NCBI GenBank assembly: GCA_026710655.1
Contig: JAPOQN010000028.1
Coordinates: 24,790 to 88,789 of the forward strand
DNA from: Chloroflexota bacterium
GTDB taxonomy: Bacteria > Chloroflexota > Dehalococcoidia > Tepidiformales > Tepidiformaceae
Direction: 5' to 3'
DNA length: 64,000 nt
A program made the translations under genes and the position numbers. The notes under the pieces were generated by a model. It saw only the letters and a program-made list of their open reading frames with translations, searched no databases and had not been told where the DNA came from. Positions 37,006 through 45,022 of the stretch are shown in pieces. Every line of letters begins with the position of its first letter. Positions within the stretch are counted from its first letter, which is position 1.

Positions 37006-37785
37006 ATGGAGATTTCGGGAAAGGTCGCGCTTGTCACCGGAGGGTCGTCCGGGATCGGCCGCGCCACCGCGCTCGCGCTCGCCGCTGAGGGCGCCAGCGT
37101 CGCCGTCGCCGACATCGACCGCGAGGGCGGCGCCGAGACCGTCCGCGCCATCGCCGAAGCCGGCGGCCAGGCCTGCTTCTTCGCAGGCGACGTCTCCACC
37201 CCCGACGGCGTCAGGTCGCTCTTCGCCGCCGTTGAGGCCGCCTGCGGCGGCATCGACATCGTCCATAACAACGCCGGCATCATGACCGGCGACACCCCCG
37301 GCTGGCCCGATGTCGGCCTCGACAAGATCAAGCTCGTCATCAGCGTCAACGTCGCCGGCGTAATGATGGGCACGGGCGCCGCCGTGCGCGCCCTGCGCAA
37401 GCGCGGAGGTGGCGCCATCGTCAACACCGCCTCCGTCGCCGCCCTCGGCCCCATGCCCTTCGACCCCATGTACGCAGCCTCCAAGGCCGCCGTCGTGCAC
37501 TTCACCGAGTCCTGCGCGATGCTCGCCGAGACCGAGAACATCCGCGTCAACGCCGTGCTCCCCGGCATGGTCGATACGCCCATCATCGGCAAGACCGGCG
37601 ACGGCGTGAATCCCGCGGAGTGGCTCCGACCCGCCATCGCGGGGACGACCATGCTCCAGCCCGAGCAGATCGCCGACAAGGTGCTCGAATTCATCCGCGA
37701 CGACTCGAAGATCGGCCAGGCCGAAATGGTCGTGCAGCCCGACACACCGCGCGCCGCGGAGCTGGCCGCGGCCGCGGAGGACTAG
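37006..37785 (+). CDS. short-chain dehydrogenase/reductase
   Basis: 259 residues. LVTGGSSGIGRATALAL (cofactor loop), VADID (Asp after strand 2, favouring NAD), VHNNAGIMTGD, catalytic Ser region VNTASVAAL and YAASKAAVVHF as Y-x3-K. A classical SDR oxidising a secondary alcohol. AGGAGG precedes the ATG. Its C-terminus (MVVQPDTPRAAELAAAAED) is extended. It overlaps the convergent gene at the stop by CTAG. Confidence 0.9.
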   Translation: MEISGKVALVTGGSSGIGRATALALAAEGASVAVADIDREGGAETVRAIAEAGGQACFFAGDVSTPDGVRSLFAAVEAACGGIDIVHNNAGIMTGDTPGWPDVGLDKIKLVISVNVAGVMMGTGAAVRALRKRGGGAIVNTASVAALGPMPFDPMYAASKAAVVHFTESCAMLAETENIRVNAVLPGMVDTPIIGKTGDGVNPAEWLRPAIAGTTMLQPEQIADKVLEFIRDDSKIGQAEMVVQPDTPRAAELAAAAED

Positions 37786-38507
37786 CGCGCCGCCGGAGCC
37801 TTCGGAACGCGTGGGAACTCCAGCCGCGCGTCCCCGAGCGTCGCAAACGCGGTCACGTTGAAGGCCGGCCGCAGCTGCCGCCACACCCCCGCCCCCCGCG
37901 CCATCGTGACCTCCCAGTCGCGCGAAAGCGTGCCTTCCACGTCCGCCAGCGGGATGCGGACGCCGTAGCGCAGCAGCCCCGGCGCGCCATCCTCCTCCCC
38001 CGCCACCAGCAGCGCGTCGAACTTCAGCATCGTCGCATCGCAGCGGCGCAGTGCGCCCATGCGGATGCGGCACAGCTCCCCTTCCTCCCCCGATATGACG
38101 GCCCGGATCTCGTCATCGCTTACGTCCAGCTCGATCGACCCCGCCCGCCGCGACCCCCCGAAGCACCGCCTCCCGCTCGCAAGCTGCTTATCCCCCTGCA
38201 CGATCGCGTCGAGCAGCACGTTGCGGATCTGGACGCGATCGCGCGTCCCAAGGAACAGCCCCGCCTCCCGGTACGGCCCCGCCGGCGAGTCCGGCGCGTC
38301 CACGATGATCACCTTCGCGTACGGCGGCACGGGCCGGATGAGCCCCTCCGGCAGCAGGTCCATCATCTGGTGCTTGGACAGCTCGAAGGTGAGGCTCACG
38401 ACCCGCGTGTCCGTCAGCTCCCAGCCGTCCTCTCCTTCGCCCTCACCCGGGGCGATCGCGAGCAGGTCTGGCATCGACGCCAGCGTGCGTGTCCCGAAGT
38501 CAGGCAC
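37782..38507 (-). CDS. acetoacetate decarboxylase-like protein
   Basis: 241 residues. VVSLTFELSKHQMMDLLPEGLIRPVPPYAKVIIVDAPDSPAGPYREAGLFLG matches the ADC fold opening; GVRIPLADVEG and GDARLEFPRVPK close it. The Schiff-base Lys region is only tentatively GDKQLASGRRC, so decarboxylase activity is not assured; several family members are aldolase- or dehydratase-like. It is the last gene of a coupled four-gene operon starting at 41829. Confidence 0.75.
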   Translation of the reverse strand: MPDFGTRTLASMPDLLAIAPGEGEGEDGWELTDTRVVSLTFELSKHQMMDLLPEGLIRPVPPYAKVIIVDAPDSPAGPYREAGLFLGTRDRVQIRNVLLDAIVQGDKQLASGRRCFGGSRRAGSIELDVSDDEIRAVISGEEGELCRIRMGALRRCDATMLKFDALLVAGEEDGAPGLLRYGVRIPLADVEGTLSRDWEVTMARGAGVWRQLRPAFNVTAFATLGDARLEFPRVPKAPAAR

Positions 38508-38525
38508 GTTGACCCCGCCGGCCCC

Positions 38526-39272
38526 TCACGCCGAGGCCCGCGGCGCGATCGCGAACGCGAGCGCCTCGCCGAAGTGCGTCGCCAGGAACGTGGGCAGCTC
38601 GCACTCGCGCCATTCTACGGGCGCGGGCGTCGCCTGCTTCCACGCGTCGAGCCCCGCCGGCGCGTTCGCCACCAGCCCCACGCCCCCCGCCGCCGATACT
38701 GACGCGAGCGCCGCCTCCGCCGCTTCCTCGACTGTCTCGAACCCGCCCAGCACCCGCGAGGCCAGCCGCACCCGCAGGAGCGAATACGGCTCCTCCGGGA
38801 TGCCATCCGGCGCCTCGATGAACGCCTCCCCCGGCGCCCCCTCCACCCGCTCCGACTCCGCCACCACCCACATCCCCGTCGCCACCCCCGCGTCGTCCAG
38901 CCAGTCCGTCGCCCCTTTCGGGTCCAGCCCGCTTGCCGCCAGGCTCGCTGTGAGCGCCCCCAGCCCGAGAAAACTGCGACCCACGTTCAGCACCCTCACC
39001 CGGTCCGGGTCAATCTCCTCCCGTGCGAGGTCGTTCCGCCCTCCCGCCGCCGCCGTGAACGCGGGCGAGTACCCGTACGGACCGACCAGGCACAGCAACG
39101 GCTCCGGCCCCTCTCTGAGCGCCTCCCGGAAGGCGGCCGTGTACGTCGCGCGAGGGGCCGGGTCGCTGAATCGCCGCTTCCCCTCGTCCGGCGCGATCAC
39201 CGCCACACGATCGAGGGCGTCCCCCTCGAGCGCGCTCGAGTAGTCCGTGACGATCCGTGCCGCTTCGCTCAC
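38526..39272 (-). CDS. protein of unknown function in a CoA-transferase operon
   Basis: 248 residues, acidic, alternating alpha/beta in appearance. Notable stretches are RVRVLNVGRSFLGLGALTASLAASGLDPKGATDWL and LLCLVGPYGYSPAFTAAAGGRND. I do not recognise the family. The GTG start overlaps the stop of the CoA-transferase-like gene (GTGA), and the decarboxylase-like gene follows after 18 bp. Obligate coupling on one side implies a role in the same pathway, possibly as a small acyl-CoA-handling partner. Confidence 0.6.
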   Translation of the reverse strand: MSEAARIVTDYSSALEGDALDRVAVIAPDEGKRRFSDPAPRATYTAAFREALREGPEPLLCLVGPYGYSPAFTAAAGGRNDLAREEIDPDRVRVLNVGRSFLGLGALTASLAASGLDPKGATDWLDDAGVATGMWVVAESERVEGAPGEAFIEAPDGIPEEPYSLLRVRLASRVLGGFETVEEAAEAALASVSAAGGVGLVANAPAGLDAWKQATPAPVEWRECELPTFLATHFGEALAFAIAPRASA

Positions 39273-40741
39273 GGACGCAGCCCGAAGAGCCGCTCCGCTT
39301 CCTGCCGCAGCTCCGCGCGGAAATCCGGGTGCGCCACCGAGATCAGCTCTGCCGCCCGCTCGCGCGTGCTCTTCCCGAACAGCTGCGCCACGCCGTACTC
39401 GGTCACGATCGTGTCCGCCAGTGAGCGCGGAATCGTCACGACCGTGCCCGGCTCGTGTACCGGCACCACCCGCGACACCGCCCCGCCCAGGGCCGTCGAC
39501 TTCATCACCGTGATCGCGCGCCCGCCCTTCGAGTACATGGCCGCGTAGTGGCTATCGGGCTGGCCGCCCGTCCCGTTGATCATCCGCGGCCCGTGGACGG
39601 TCTCCGCGTTGATCTGTCCCTGGAAGTCCACGTTGATGGCGCTGTTGATCGCATGCACGCGGTCGTTCGCCGACATCACCTTCGGGTCCAGCACGAAGTC
39701 CGAGGGGTGCAGCTCGCAGCGCGGGTTCTCCGCGATGAAGTCGAGGTCCTGCGGCGTGCAGCCGGCCCACCCCGCCGCCACCGCCACCCCCGGACGGAAC
39801 GCCTTGTTCGCGTCCGTCATCTGGCCCTCGCGGATGAGCTTCGTCCACCCCGGGATGATCATCTCCGAGTGCAGCCCCAGCCCCTCCTTCTCGTCGAAGG
39901 CCCCGCCTTTCACGAGCGAGCTGCTTGGCTCGCCGACGCCGATTTGCAGGTTCGCCCCGTCCGAGACGACCTCCGCTACGTGCGCCGCGATCGCCTTCGA
40001 CTCCGCGTCGGGCTCGGGACCCTTCCCCAGCAGCGGCGCCACCATCGCGGGGTCCAGCTTCTCGAAGAACCAGAAGCTGCGCCGCAGCATCCCCCGCAGC
40101 CAGCGGTCCGGCACCGAGTCCATCAGGTCCAGCAGCCCCTCCCGCTTCCGCTCGTCCTCGACCGCCTCCACCTTCGCCCGGATCTCTTCGTTGCTCGGCC
40201 CGTAGTCGCCCTCCACCAGGTAGTCGATCTCGGAGACGTGCACGGTGCAGTCCCCGTGGAACACCGGGTACGTGTCATCGATCTCCGCGATCACCGTGCG
40301 GCAGTGCTTCACGTACCCGCGCTTGTTGAACATCATCGGCCCGAAGTTCACGTACCCCTTCTCGTTCGGGCGGCTCACCCGCGTGATGAACACGTCCGGG
40401 AAGAGGCAGTCGTCGGGCCGCTCGATCTGCTTCATCTCCGTCGAGAACAGGTTCGGGATGTACGACGCCACCTTCGAGTCCGTCGAGAACCGCGCAAAGT
40501 CCCCGATGAATATCTGGAAGTCGACCGTGAAGCGCTCGTCCCCCGCTTCCGGCGCGAGCCAGCCCGGGTCCTGTCCCGGCGTCGTCAGCCGCACGCGCAC
40601 GTCCTTCAGGTCGCGCCGCGCCGCGATCGCGTCGAGCACGTAGTCGAGTGAGGTCAGCGAGCAGTACAGCACGTCCCCGTCGCGGACCCCCGAGGCCGCC
40701 TCCTCCGCCGAGACCGTCCGGTACCCGGCCGTGGCCGTCAC
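39269..40741 (-). CDS. acetyl-CoA hydrolase/CoA-transferase family protein
   Basis: 490 residues. Family pattern: RVRLTTPG, IPNLFSTEMKQIE, DVFITRVSRPNEKGYVNFG in the N-terminal half; IGVGEPSSSLVKGG, LGLHSEMIIPGWTKLI, HAINSAINVDFQGQINAETVHG and GTGGQPDSHYAAMYSKGGRAITVMKST in the catalytic half. Relatives include 4-hydroxybutyrate and succinyl:acetate CoA-transferases. It moves CoA between acyl groups through a glutamyl thioester. The GTG start overlaps the LLM gene stop, and the stop overlaps the next start: two couplings in the same operon. Confidence 0.88.
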   Translation of the reverse strand: MTATAGYRTVSAEEAASGVRDGDVLYCSLTSLDYVLDAIAARRDLKDVRVRLTTPGQDPGWLAPEAGDERFTVDFQIFIGDFARFSTDSKVASYIPNLFSTEMKQIERPDDCLFPDVFITRVSRPNEKGYVNFGPMMFNKRGYVKHCRTVIAEIDDTYPVFHGDCTVHVSEIDYLVEGDYGPSNEEIRAKVEAVEDERKREGLLDLMDSVPDRWLRGMLRRSFWFFEKLDPAMVAPLLGKGPEPDAESKAIAAHVAEVVSDGANLQIGVGEPSSSLVKGGAFDEKEGLGLHSEMIIPGWTKLIREGQMTDANKAFRPGVAVAAGWAGCTPQDLDFIAENPRCELHPSDFVLDPKVMSANDRVHAINSAINVDFQGQINAETVHGPRMINGTGGQPDSHYAAMYSKGGRAITVMKSTALGGAVSRVVPVHEPGTVVTIPRSLADTIVTEYGVAQLFGKSTRERAAELISVAHPDFRAELRQEAERLFGLRP

Positions 40742-41829
40742 GCCGACGCCTCGCTGGCCACCGGATCGTCGGCGAACGCGGGCATCACCTCTTTCGCGAA
40801 CAGCCGCATCGACTCCAGGTTCTGCTCGTGCGTCGACCAGCGCCCGCTGACGCCGATGTTGAGCGCATCCACGCCCAGCTTCTGCCAGTCCTCAACCGCC
40901 CTCGCGACCTCGTCCGGGGTCCCCACGAGCTTCCCCACCTGGTCCGCCCCCAGCGGCGGCCGGAATGCCGCCCCCGAGCCCAGCGAGTGCGCGTGGTAGG
41001 CGGGACTCGGGTAGGTCGAGCCCATCGTCATCAGGTACGAGCTCAGCGGGCCCGCCAGCTGCTCGTGCGCCTTCCCCACCATCTTCTGCGCGAAGTCCGA
41101 GTCCGGGTGGCAGAAAAGCTGCCCCTGTGCCCGCACCTGGTTGTTCGCCGTCACGCCGATGGGCTCCGCCTCGCGGCTCGCCCGCCGGTAGTCCGCGATC
41201 AGGTCCGCGTACTTGGGGATCCCGCCCAGCGTCACGCCCAGCATCCCGATGCCCTTCTCCCCCGCGAGCACCGCCGTCTCCGGGCTCTGCACCGCCACCC
41301 ACAGTGGCGGATGCGGCTGCTGCACCGGCTTCGGCAGCACGTTCCGCGGCGGCATCGAGAAGTGCCGTCCCTTGATCGAGAACTCGTCGCTCGTCCACAT
41401 CTTCACGACCGAGCGCGTCGACTCCTCCCACATCTCCTTCGTGTCGTCCGGCTCCACCAGGAACCCGCCCAGCTCCGTCCACGTCGCGCTCCGCCCCGTC
41501 CCCAGCTCCACGCGACCGTTGCTCAGGATGTCGAGCGTCGCGATCCGCTCCGCCACCCGCGCAGGGTGGTTGATGTTCGGGAGCATCAGGTAGATTCCGT
41601 GCCCGAACCGGATCTGCTTCGTCCGCGCCGCGCAGTACGCGAAGAACATGTCCGGCGCCGACATGTGCGAGTACTCCTCGAGGAAGTGGTGCTCCACCGA
41701 CCAGGCGCTGTCGAATCCCAGCTCGTCCGCCAGTTCCACCACCTCGACCGCCTCGTGGAAGACACGCGATTCGCTCATTGCGTCCCACGGTTTCGTTACG
41801 ACGCAGCCCACCGAGATTCCGAACTTCAT
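40738..41829 (-). CDS. LLM-class flavin-dependent oxidoreductase
   Basis: 363 residues from the ATG at 41829 (the 12 codons upstream are arginine-rich and unlike the family). MKFGISVGCVVTKPWDAMSE, ELGFDSAWSVEHHFLEEYSHMSAPDMFFAYCAART and SNGRVELGTGRSATWTELGGF are luciferase-family motifs, close to the group at 26970. First gene of the operon with the CoA-transferase, the unknown 248-residue protein and the decarboxylase-like protein, suggesting flavin-dependent oxygenation followed by CoA chemistry on one substrate. Confidence 0.87.
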   Translation of the reverse strand: MKFGISVGCVVTKPWDAMSESRVFHEAVEVVELADELGFDSAWSVEHHFLEEYSHMSAPDMFFAYCAARTKQIRFGHGIYLMLPNINHPARVAERIATLDILSNGRVELGTGRSATWTELGGFLVEPDDTKEMWEESTRSVVKMWTSDEFSIKGRHFSMPPRNVLPKPVQQPHPPLWVAVQSPETAVLAGEKGIGMLGVTLGGIPKYADLIADYRRASREAEPIGVTANNQVRAQGQLFCHPDSDFAQKMVGKAHEQLAGPLSSYLMTMGSTYPSPAYHAHSLGSGAAFRPPLGADQVGKLVGTPDEVARAVEDWQKLGVDALNIGVSGRWSTHEQNLESMRLFAKEVMPAFADDPVASEASA

Positions 41830-41911
41830 GCGCGGCCTCCGCCCGCCAGCGCGGGCCCCCCGCATCTTGCCATGTCCACGCGATGCCGGTCAGGTCTGTC
41901 GCCGGCCCGCA

Positions 41912-41941
41912 GGCAAAAGCAGACGCCCCTTGAGGGCGTCT
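41912..41941 (-). terminator. intrinsic terminator of the DinB-like gene cluster
   Basis: On the minus strand an 8-bp stem (AGACGCCC paired with GGGCGTCT) with a 5-base loop at 41921-41941 is followed by GCTTTTGCC. It lies 33 bases past the stop of the last DinB-like paralogue. Confidence 0.72.
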
Positions 41942-41973
41942 CCTGTCGTATCACGTTGGAAGGAGGGAGAGCG

Positions 41974-42480
41974 TCAGGCCCAGCGGTGCGCCGTCTCCAG
42001 CTCCTCCACGGCCGACTCGTCGAGTCCTGCCGCTTCGAGCGCCTCGGTCACATGCTGGTGCTCGTGCTGCGTCAGCAGCCCGAGGATGGCGCCCAGCGAG
42101 AAGGCGTTCCCGCCGATCGAGTACTCCTGTGCCAGGTCCTCATCGCTGAACCGCTGGATGTACATCCAGATCACCCCGTGGGCCGTGTTCAACTCGATGC
42201 GCAGCATCTTGTAGTCCAGCGACGCGAACTTGTCGACGCCCGCCTGGTTGCCGCTCGGGTCCGCCGGGAAATCGCCCGTCGCGAGCATGGCGCGAACGTG
42301 CGACGACGTGTCGTGGCTGATGGCCGTGATGTGGCGGACGATGTCCCCCACCGACCAACCCTCGTATGACGGTTTGTCGAAGTGGTCGCCGAGCGCTCCG
42401 ATCGCGTCCTCGGTCCTCTGCCACGTCTCGCAAATCGTCTGGAACAACGCTTCTCGGGAAACCGCTGCGTCAGCTGCCAT
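41974..42480 (-). CDS. DinB-like four-helix protein, paralogue 1
   Basis: 168 residues of the DinB/maleylpyruvate-isomerase-like four-helix fold. SREALFQTICETWQRTEDAIGALGDHF, WSVGDIVRHITAISHD (first His of the metal triad) and LLTQHEHQHVTEAL (H-x3-H) hold the putative divalent metal ligands. Such proteins include mycothiol- or bacillithiol-dependent transferases and many unknowns. It is the third of three tandem copies and is followed by the intrinsic terminator. The centre (FASLDYKMLRIELNTAHGVIWMYIQRFSDEDLAQ) is almost identical in all three. Confidence 0.82.
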   Translation of the reverse strand: MAADAAVSREALFQTICETWQRTEDAIGALGDHFDKPSYEGWSVGDIVRHITAISHDTSSHVRAMLATGDFPADPSGNQAGVDKFASLDYKMLRIELNTAHGVIWMYIQRFSDEDLAQEYSIGGNAFSLGAILGLLTQHEHQHVTEALEAAGLDESAVEELETAHRWA

Positions 42481-42605
42481 CGTCTACCTCCAGGAGTGCG
42501 ACCCGCATTGTGGCCCATCCCGCTGGGCCGGTCCAGATGCACCCTCACGAATCGCCCTGCTCCGTAGGGTGGCGCCCAACTGTGCCCCGCCCCGCGGCCC
42601 CGGCA

Positions 42606-42742
42606 CTCACCCCTCAGCCTCGCGTCGTGAGCGCGACAGCAGCCGAGCGCCAATGATGCCCGGCGCTCTCCTCACCCTCAGCCGCGCATCGCGAGCGCGG
42701 CAGCAGTCGAGCGCCAATGAATGCAGCGCGGCGCTCCACTCC
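42606..42742. repeat. imperfect tandem duplication of about 65-70 bp
   Basis: Two head-to-tail units (about 42606-42670 and 42671-42742) share CTCACC(C)CTCAGCC, then GAGCGCG-CAGCAG-CGAGCGCCAATGA and a GGCGCTC tail, with a few substitutions and 1-base indels. They fill half of the 263-bp gap between the first and second DinB-like genes. The rest of the gap (42481-42605) shows no reading frame or motif I can name. Confidence 0.7.
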
Positions 42743-42743
42743 G

Positions 42744-43253
42744 TCAGGCCCAGCGATGCGCCGTCTCCACCGGCACGATCGCCGACTCCGGTAGTCCCGT
42801 CGCCTCAAGAGCCTCGTTCACATGCCAGGCCTCATGAAGCACCCGCTGCCGGATCACCTCGCCCAGCGTGTGCTCCTCCCCGAAGATCGCGAACGTCTGC
42901 GCCAGGTCCTCGTCGCTGAACCGCTGGATGTACATCCAGACCACCCCGTGCGCCGTGTTCAGCTCGATGCGCAGCATCTTGTAGTCCAGCGACGCGAATT
43001 TCGCGACCCCGGCAGCATTGCCGTCGTCCCCGGGAAACGGAAGCTCGCCCGTGGACAGCAGCGCCCGGATGCGCCCCGACATGATGTGGCTCGCCGCCGT
43101 CAGGTGCCGGAACAGGTCCCCGACCGTCCAGCCGTCGTTGGCCTGCGTCTCGAAGTGCTCCCCCAGCGCAGCGATCGCGTCCTCCGTTCGCTGCCAGCAC
43201 TCGCAGACCTCCCGGAAGAGCGCCTCGCGCGTCATCGCCTCTCCTTCTGCCAT
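42744..43253 (-). CDS. DinB-like four-helix protein, paralogue 2
   Basis: 169 residues, about two-thirds identical by eye to its neighbours. Putative metal ligands lie in WTVGDLFRHLTAASHIM and HEAWHVNEALE. The central block from FASLDYKML to FSDEDLAQ is nearly invariant among the three copies, while the region between about residues 120 and 135 (TFAIFGEEHTLGEVIRQ) differs, hinting at different ligands on a conserved scaffold. It starts 27 bp after the paralogue at 43281 ends. Confidence 0.82.
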   Translation of the reverse strand: MAEGEAMTREALFREVCECWQRTEDAIAALGEHFETQANDGWTVGDLFRHLTAASHIMSGRIRALLSTGELPFPGDDGNAAGVAKFASLDYKMLRIELNTAHGVVWMYIQRFSDEDLAQTFAIFGEEHTLGEVIRQRVLHEAWHVNEALEATGLPESAIVPVETAHRWA

Positions 43254-43280
43254 GGGTGAACCTCCGTGTCTTGTGTGCGC

Positions 43281-43790
43281 CTACGCCCAGCGATGGGCGG
43301 TCTCTAGCGGAACCACCGTCGACTCTTCGAGTCCCGCCGCCTTGAGTGCATCCGCCATGTGCCAGCTCTCGTGCTGACCCAGCAGCCCGAGCAATTCCCC
43401 GAGCCCGATATCCCCGTCTCCCATCTTGTAGCGCTGCGCCAGGTCCTCGTCGCTGAAGCGCTGGATGTACATCCAGACCACCCCGTGGGCCGTGTTCAGC
43501 TCGATCCGCAGCATCTTGTAGTCGAGCGTGCGGAACCGCGCCACTCCCGCCTCGTTCTCCTCCGCCGTGCTCAGGATGTGCTCGCCCGTCGCGACCATCT
43601 CCCGCACCTGCGAGGCCGTGTCGTGGGCGATGCTGGTGAGGTGCCGGAAGATGTCGCCCACGGTCCATCCGTCGTAGCCCGGCTTGTCGAAGTGCTCCCC
43701 CGCTGCCGCTATGGCGTCCTCGGTGTGCTGCCAGTGCTCGCAGAGCGTCTGGAACAGGGTTTCCCGGGTCATCGCCGAACTGTCTGCCAT
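43281..43790 (-). CDS. DinB-like four-helix protein, paralogue 3
   Basis: 169 residues, the first of the tandem set in transcription order. Putative metal His residues are in WTVGDIFRHLTSIAHD and HESWHMADALKA; the variable segment is RYKMGDGDIGLGELLGLLGQ. All three copies end in ETAHRWA. It is divergent from the F420/flavin-type oxidoreductase at 43914, 123 bp away. Confidence 0.82.
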   Translation of the reverse strand: MADSSAMTRETLFQTLCEHWQHTEDAIAAAGEHFDKPGYDGWTVGDIFRHLTSIAHDTASQVREMVATGEHILSTAEENEAGVARFRTLDYKMLRIELNTAHGVVWMYIQRFSDEDLAQRYKMGDGDIGLGELLGLLGQHESWHMADALKAAGLEESTVVPLETAHRWA

Positions 43791-43861
43791 CGCAATCCCC
43801 CTTGAGTGCCGCCGCAGTCTGACCGATCACGTCCCGGCCGGTCTACTGGCCCCGCTCCCCG

Positions 43862-43867
43862 TAGAAT
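43862..43867 (+). promoter_or_regulatory. candidate -10 box (TAGAAT) of the LLM gene at 43914
   Basis: 46 bases before the ATG, followed by a possible GGGAG ribosome site. No good -35. Confidence 0.35.
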
Positions 43868-43913
43868 CCCCCGCACAGCGGAGCCTGCGACCAGCGCTCC
43901 CCGGGAGAACGCT

Positions 43914-44966
43914 ATGAAGCTTGGCATCAGCATCGGCTATTCGGGCCCCCAGATGAACCTGCCAGTCGAGAAGGTCCAGCTGGCCGAACGCCTCGGCTAC
44001 GACTCCGTCTGGACCGCCGAGGCCTACGGCTCCGACGCCGTCACGCCCCTCGCCTACCTTGCCGCCGTCACCGACCGCATCCGCCTCGGGACCGGCATCA
44101 TGCAGCTCGCCGCACGCACGGCCGCCAACTGCGCCATGTCCGTCGCCACCGTCGACGCCATGGCCGGGGGCAACCGCTTCATCGCCGGCATCGGCGTCTC
44201 CGGCCCCCAGATCGTCGAAGGCTGGTACGGCGAGCCCTGGGGCAAGCCCTACTACCGCATCCGCGATTACGTCCAGATCATGCGCAAGATCTTCGAGCGC
44301 GAGCGCCCCGTCATGCACGAGGGCCGCGAGATATCGCTTCCGTACGGCGGCGAAGGCTCCTCCGGCCTGGGCAAGCCCCTCCGCTCCATCCTCCACATGA
44401 ACAAGAACATCCCCATCTGGCTCGGCACCGGCACCCCCGCCAATACCCGCCTCACCGCCGAGATCGCCGACGGCTGGCTGCCCCTCGGCTACGTCCCCGG
44501 CAAGAAGCTCGACCACTTCATGCCCTGGCTCGAAGAGGGCTTCCGCCGCGCCGGCGGCGGCAAGAGCCTCAAGGACCTCGAGATCCAGGTCGGCGCCACC
44601 GTCCGCATCACCGACGACGTCCAGGGTGCCCTCGACGCCATGAAGCCCGGCACCGCCCTCTACATCGGCGGCATGGGCCACCGCAGCAAGAACTTCCACA
44701 ACGACAACATGGTCCGTCGCGGCTACGCCGACGCAGCCGCGCGCATCCAGGAGCTCTTTCTCGCCGGACGTAAGGAAGAGGCCGCCGCCGCCGTCCCCGA
44801 CGAGTTCCTCGACGAGACCGCCCTCATCGGCCCCGTCGAGCGCATCCGCGAGCGCTACAAGCTCTGGGCCGACGACCCCATCACCGGCATCACCGTCAAC
44901 GCCACCCGCCAGGAGGAGATGGAGCTCATGGCCGAGCTCGCCGAGGTGCAGCCCGTCAAGGCATAG
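43914..44966 (+). CDS. LLM-class oxidoreductase, F420-dependent-like
   Basis: 350 residues. MKLGISIGYSGPQ, AERLGYDSVWTAEAYGSDAVTPLAYLAAVTDRIRLGTGIMQLAARTAANCAMSVATVDAMAGGNRFIAGIGVSGPQIVEGWYG is the pattern of mycobacterial-type F420-dependent LLM enzymes, with the TPLAYLAA and SGPQ..EGWYG motifs. IPIWLGTGTPANTRLTAEIADGWLPLGY follows. F420 use is an inference; no F420 biosynthesis gene is in the window. It is monocistronic as far as seen, ending 56 bp before convergent mcrC. Confidence 0.87.
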   Translation: MKLGISIGYSGPQMNLPVEKVQLAERLGYDSVWTAEAYGSDAVTPLAYLAAVTDRIRLGTGIMQLAARTAANCAMSVATVDAMAGGNRFIAGIGVSGPQIVEGWYGEPWGKPYYRIRDYVQIMRKIFERERPVMHEGREISLPYGGEGSSGLGKPLRSILHMNKNIPIWLGTGTPANTRLTAEIADGWLPLGYVPGKKLDHFMPWLEEGFRRAGGGKSLKDLEIQVGATVRITDDVQGALDAMKPGTALYIGGMGHRSKNFHNDNMVRRGYADAAARIQELFLAGRKEEAAAAVPDEFLDETALIGPVERIRERYKLWADDPITGITVNATRQEEMELMAELAEVQPVKA

Positions 44967-45022
44967 GAAGGCCCGCTGGTTGGGTGCCATGTGGCGTCCA
45001 GGGGCGGGTTCTTGGGCGACGC

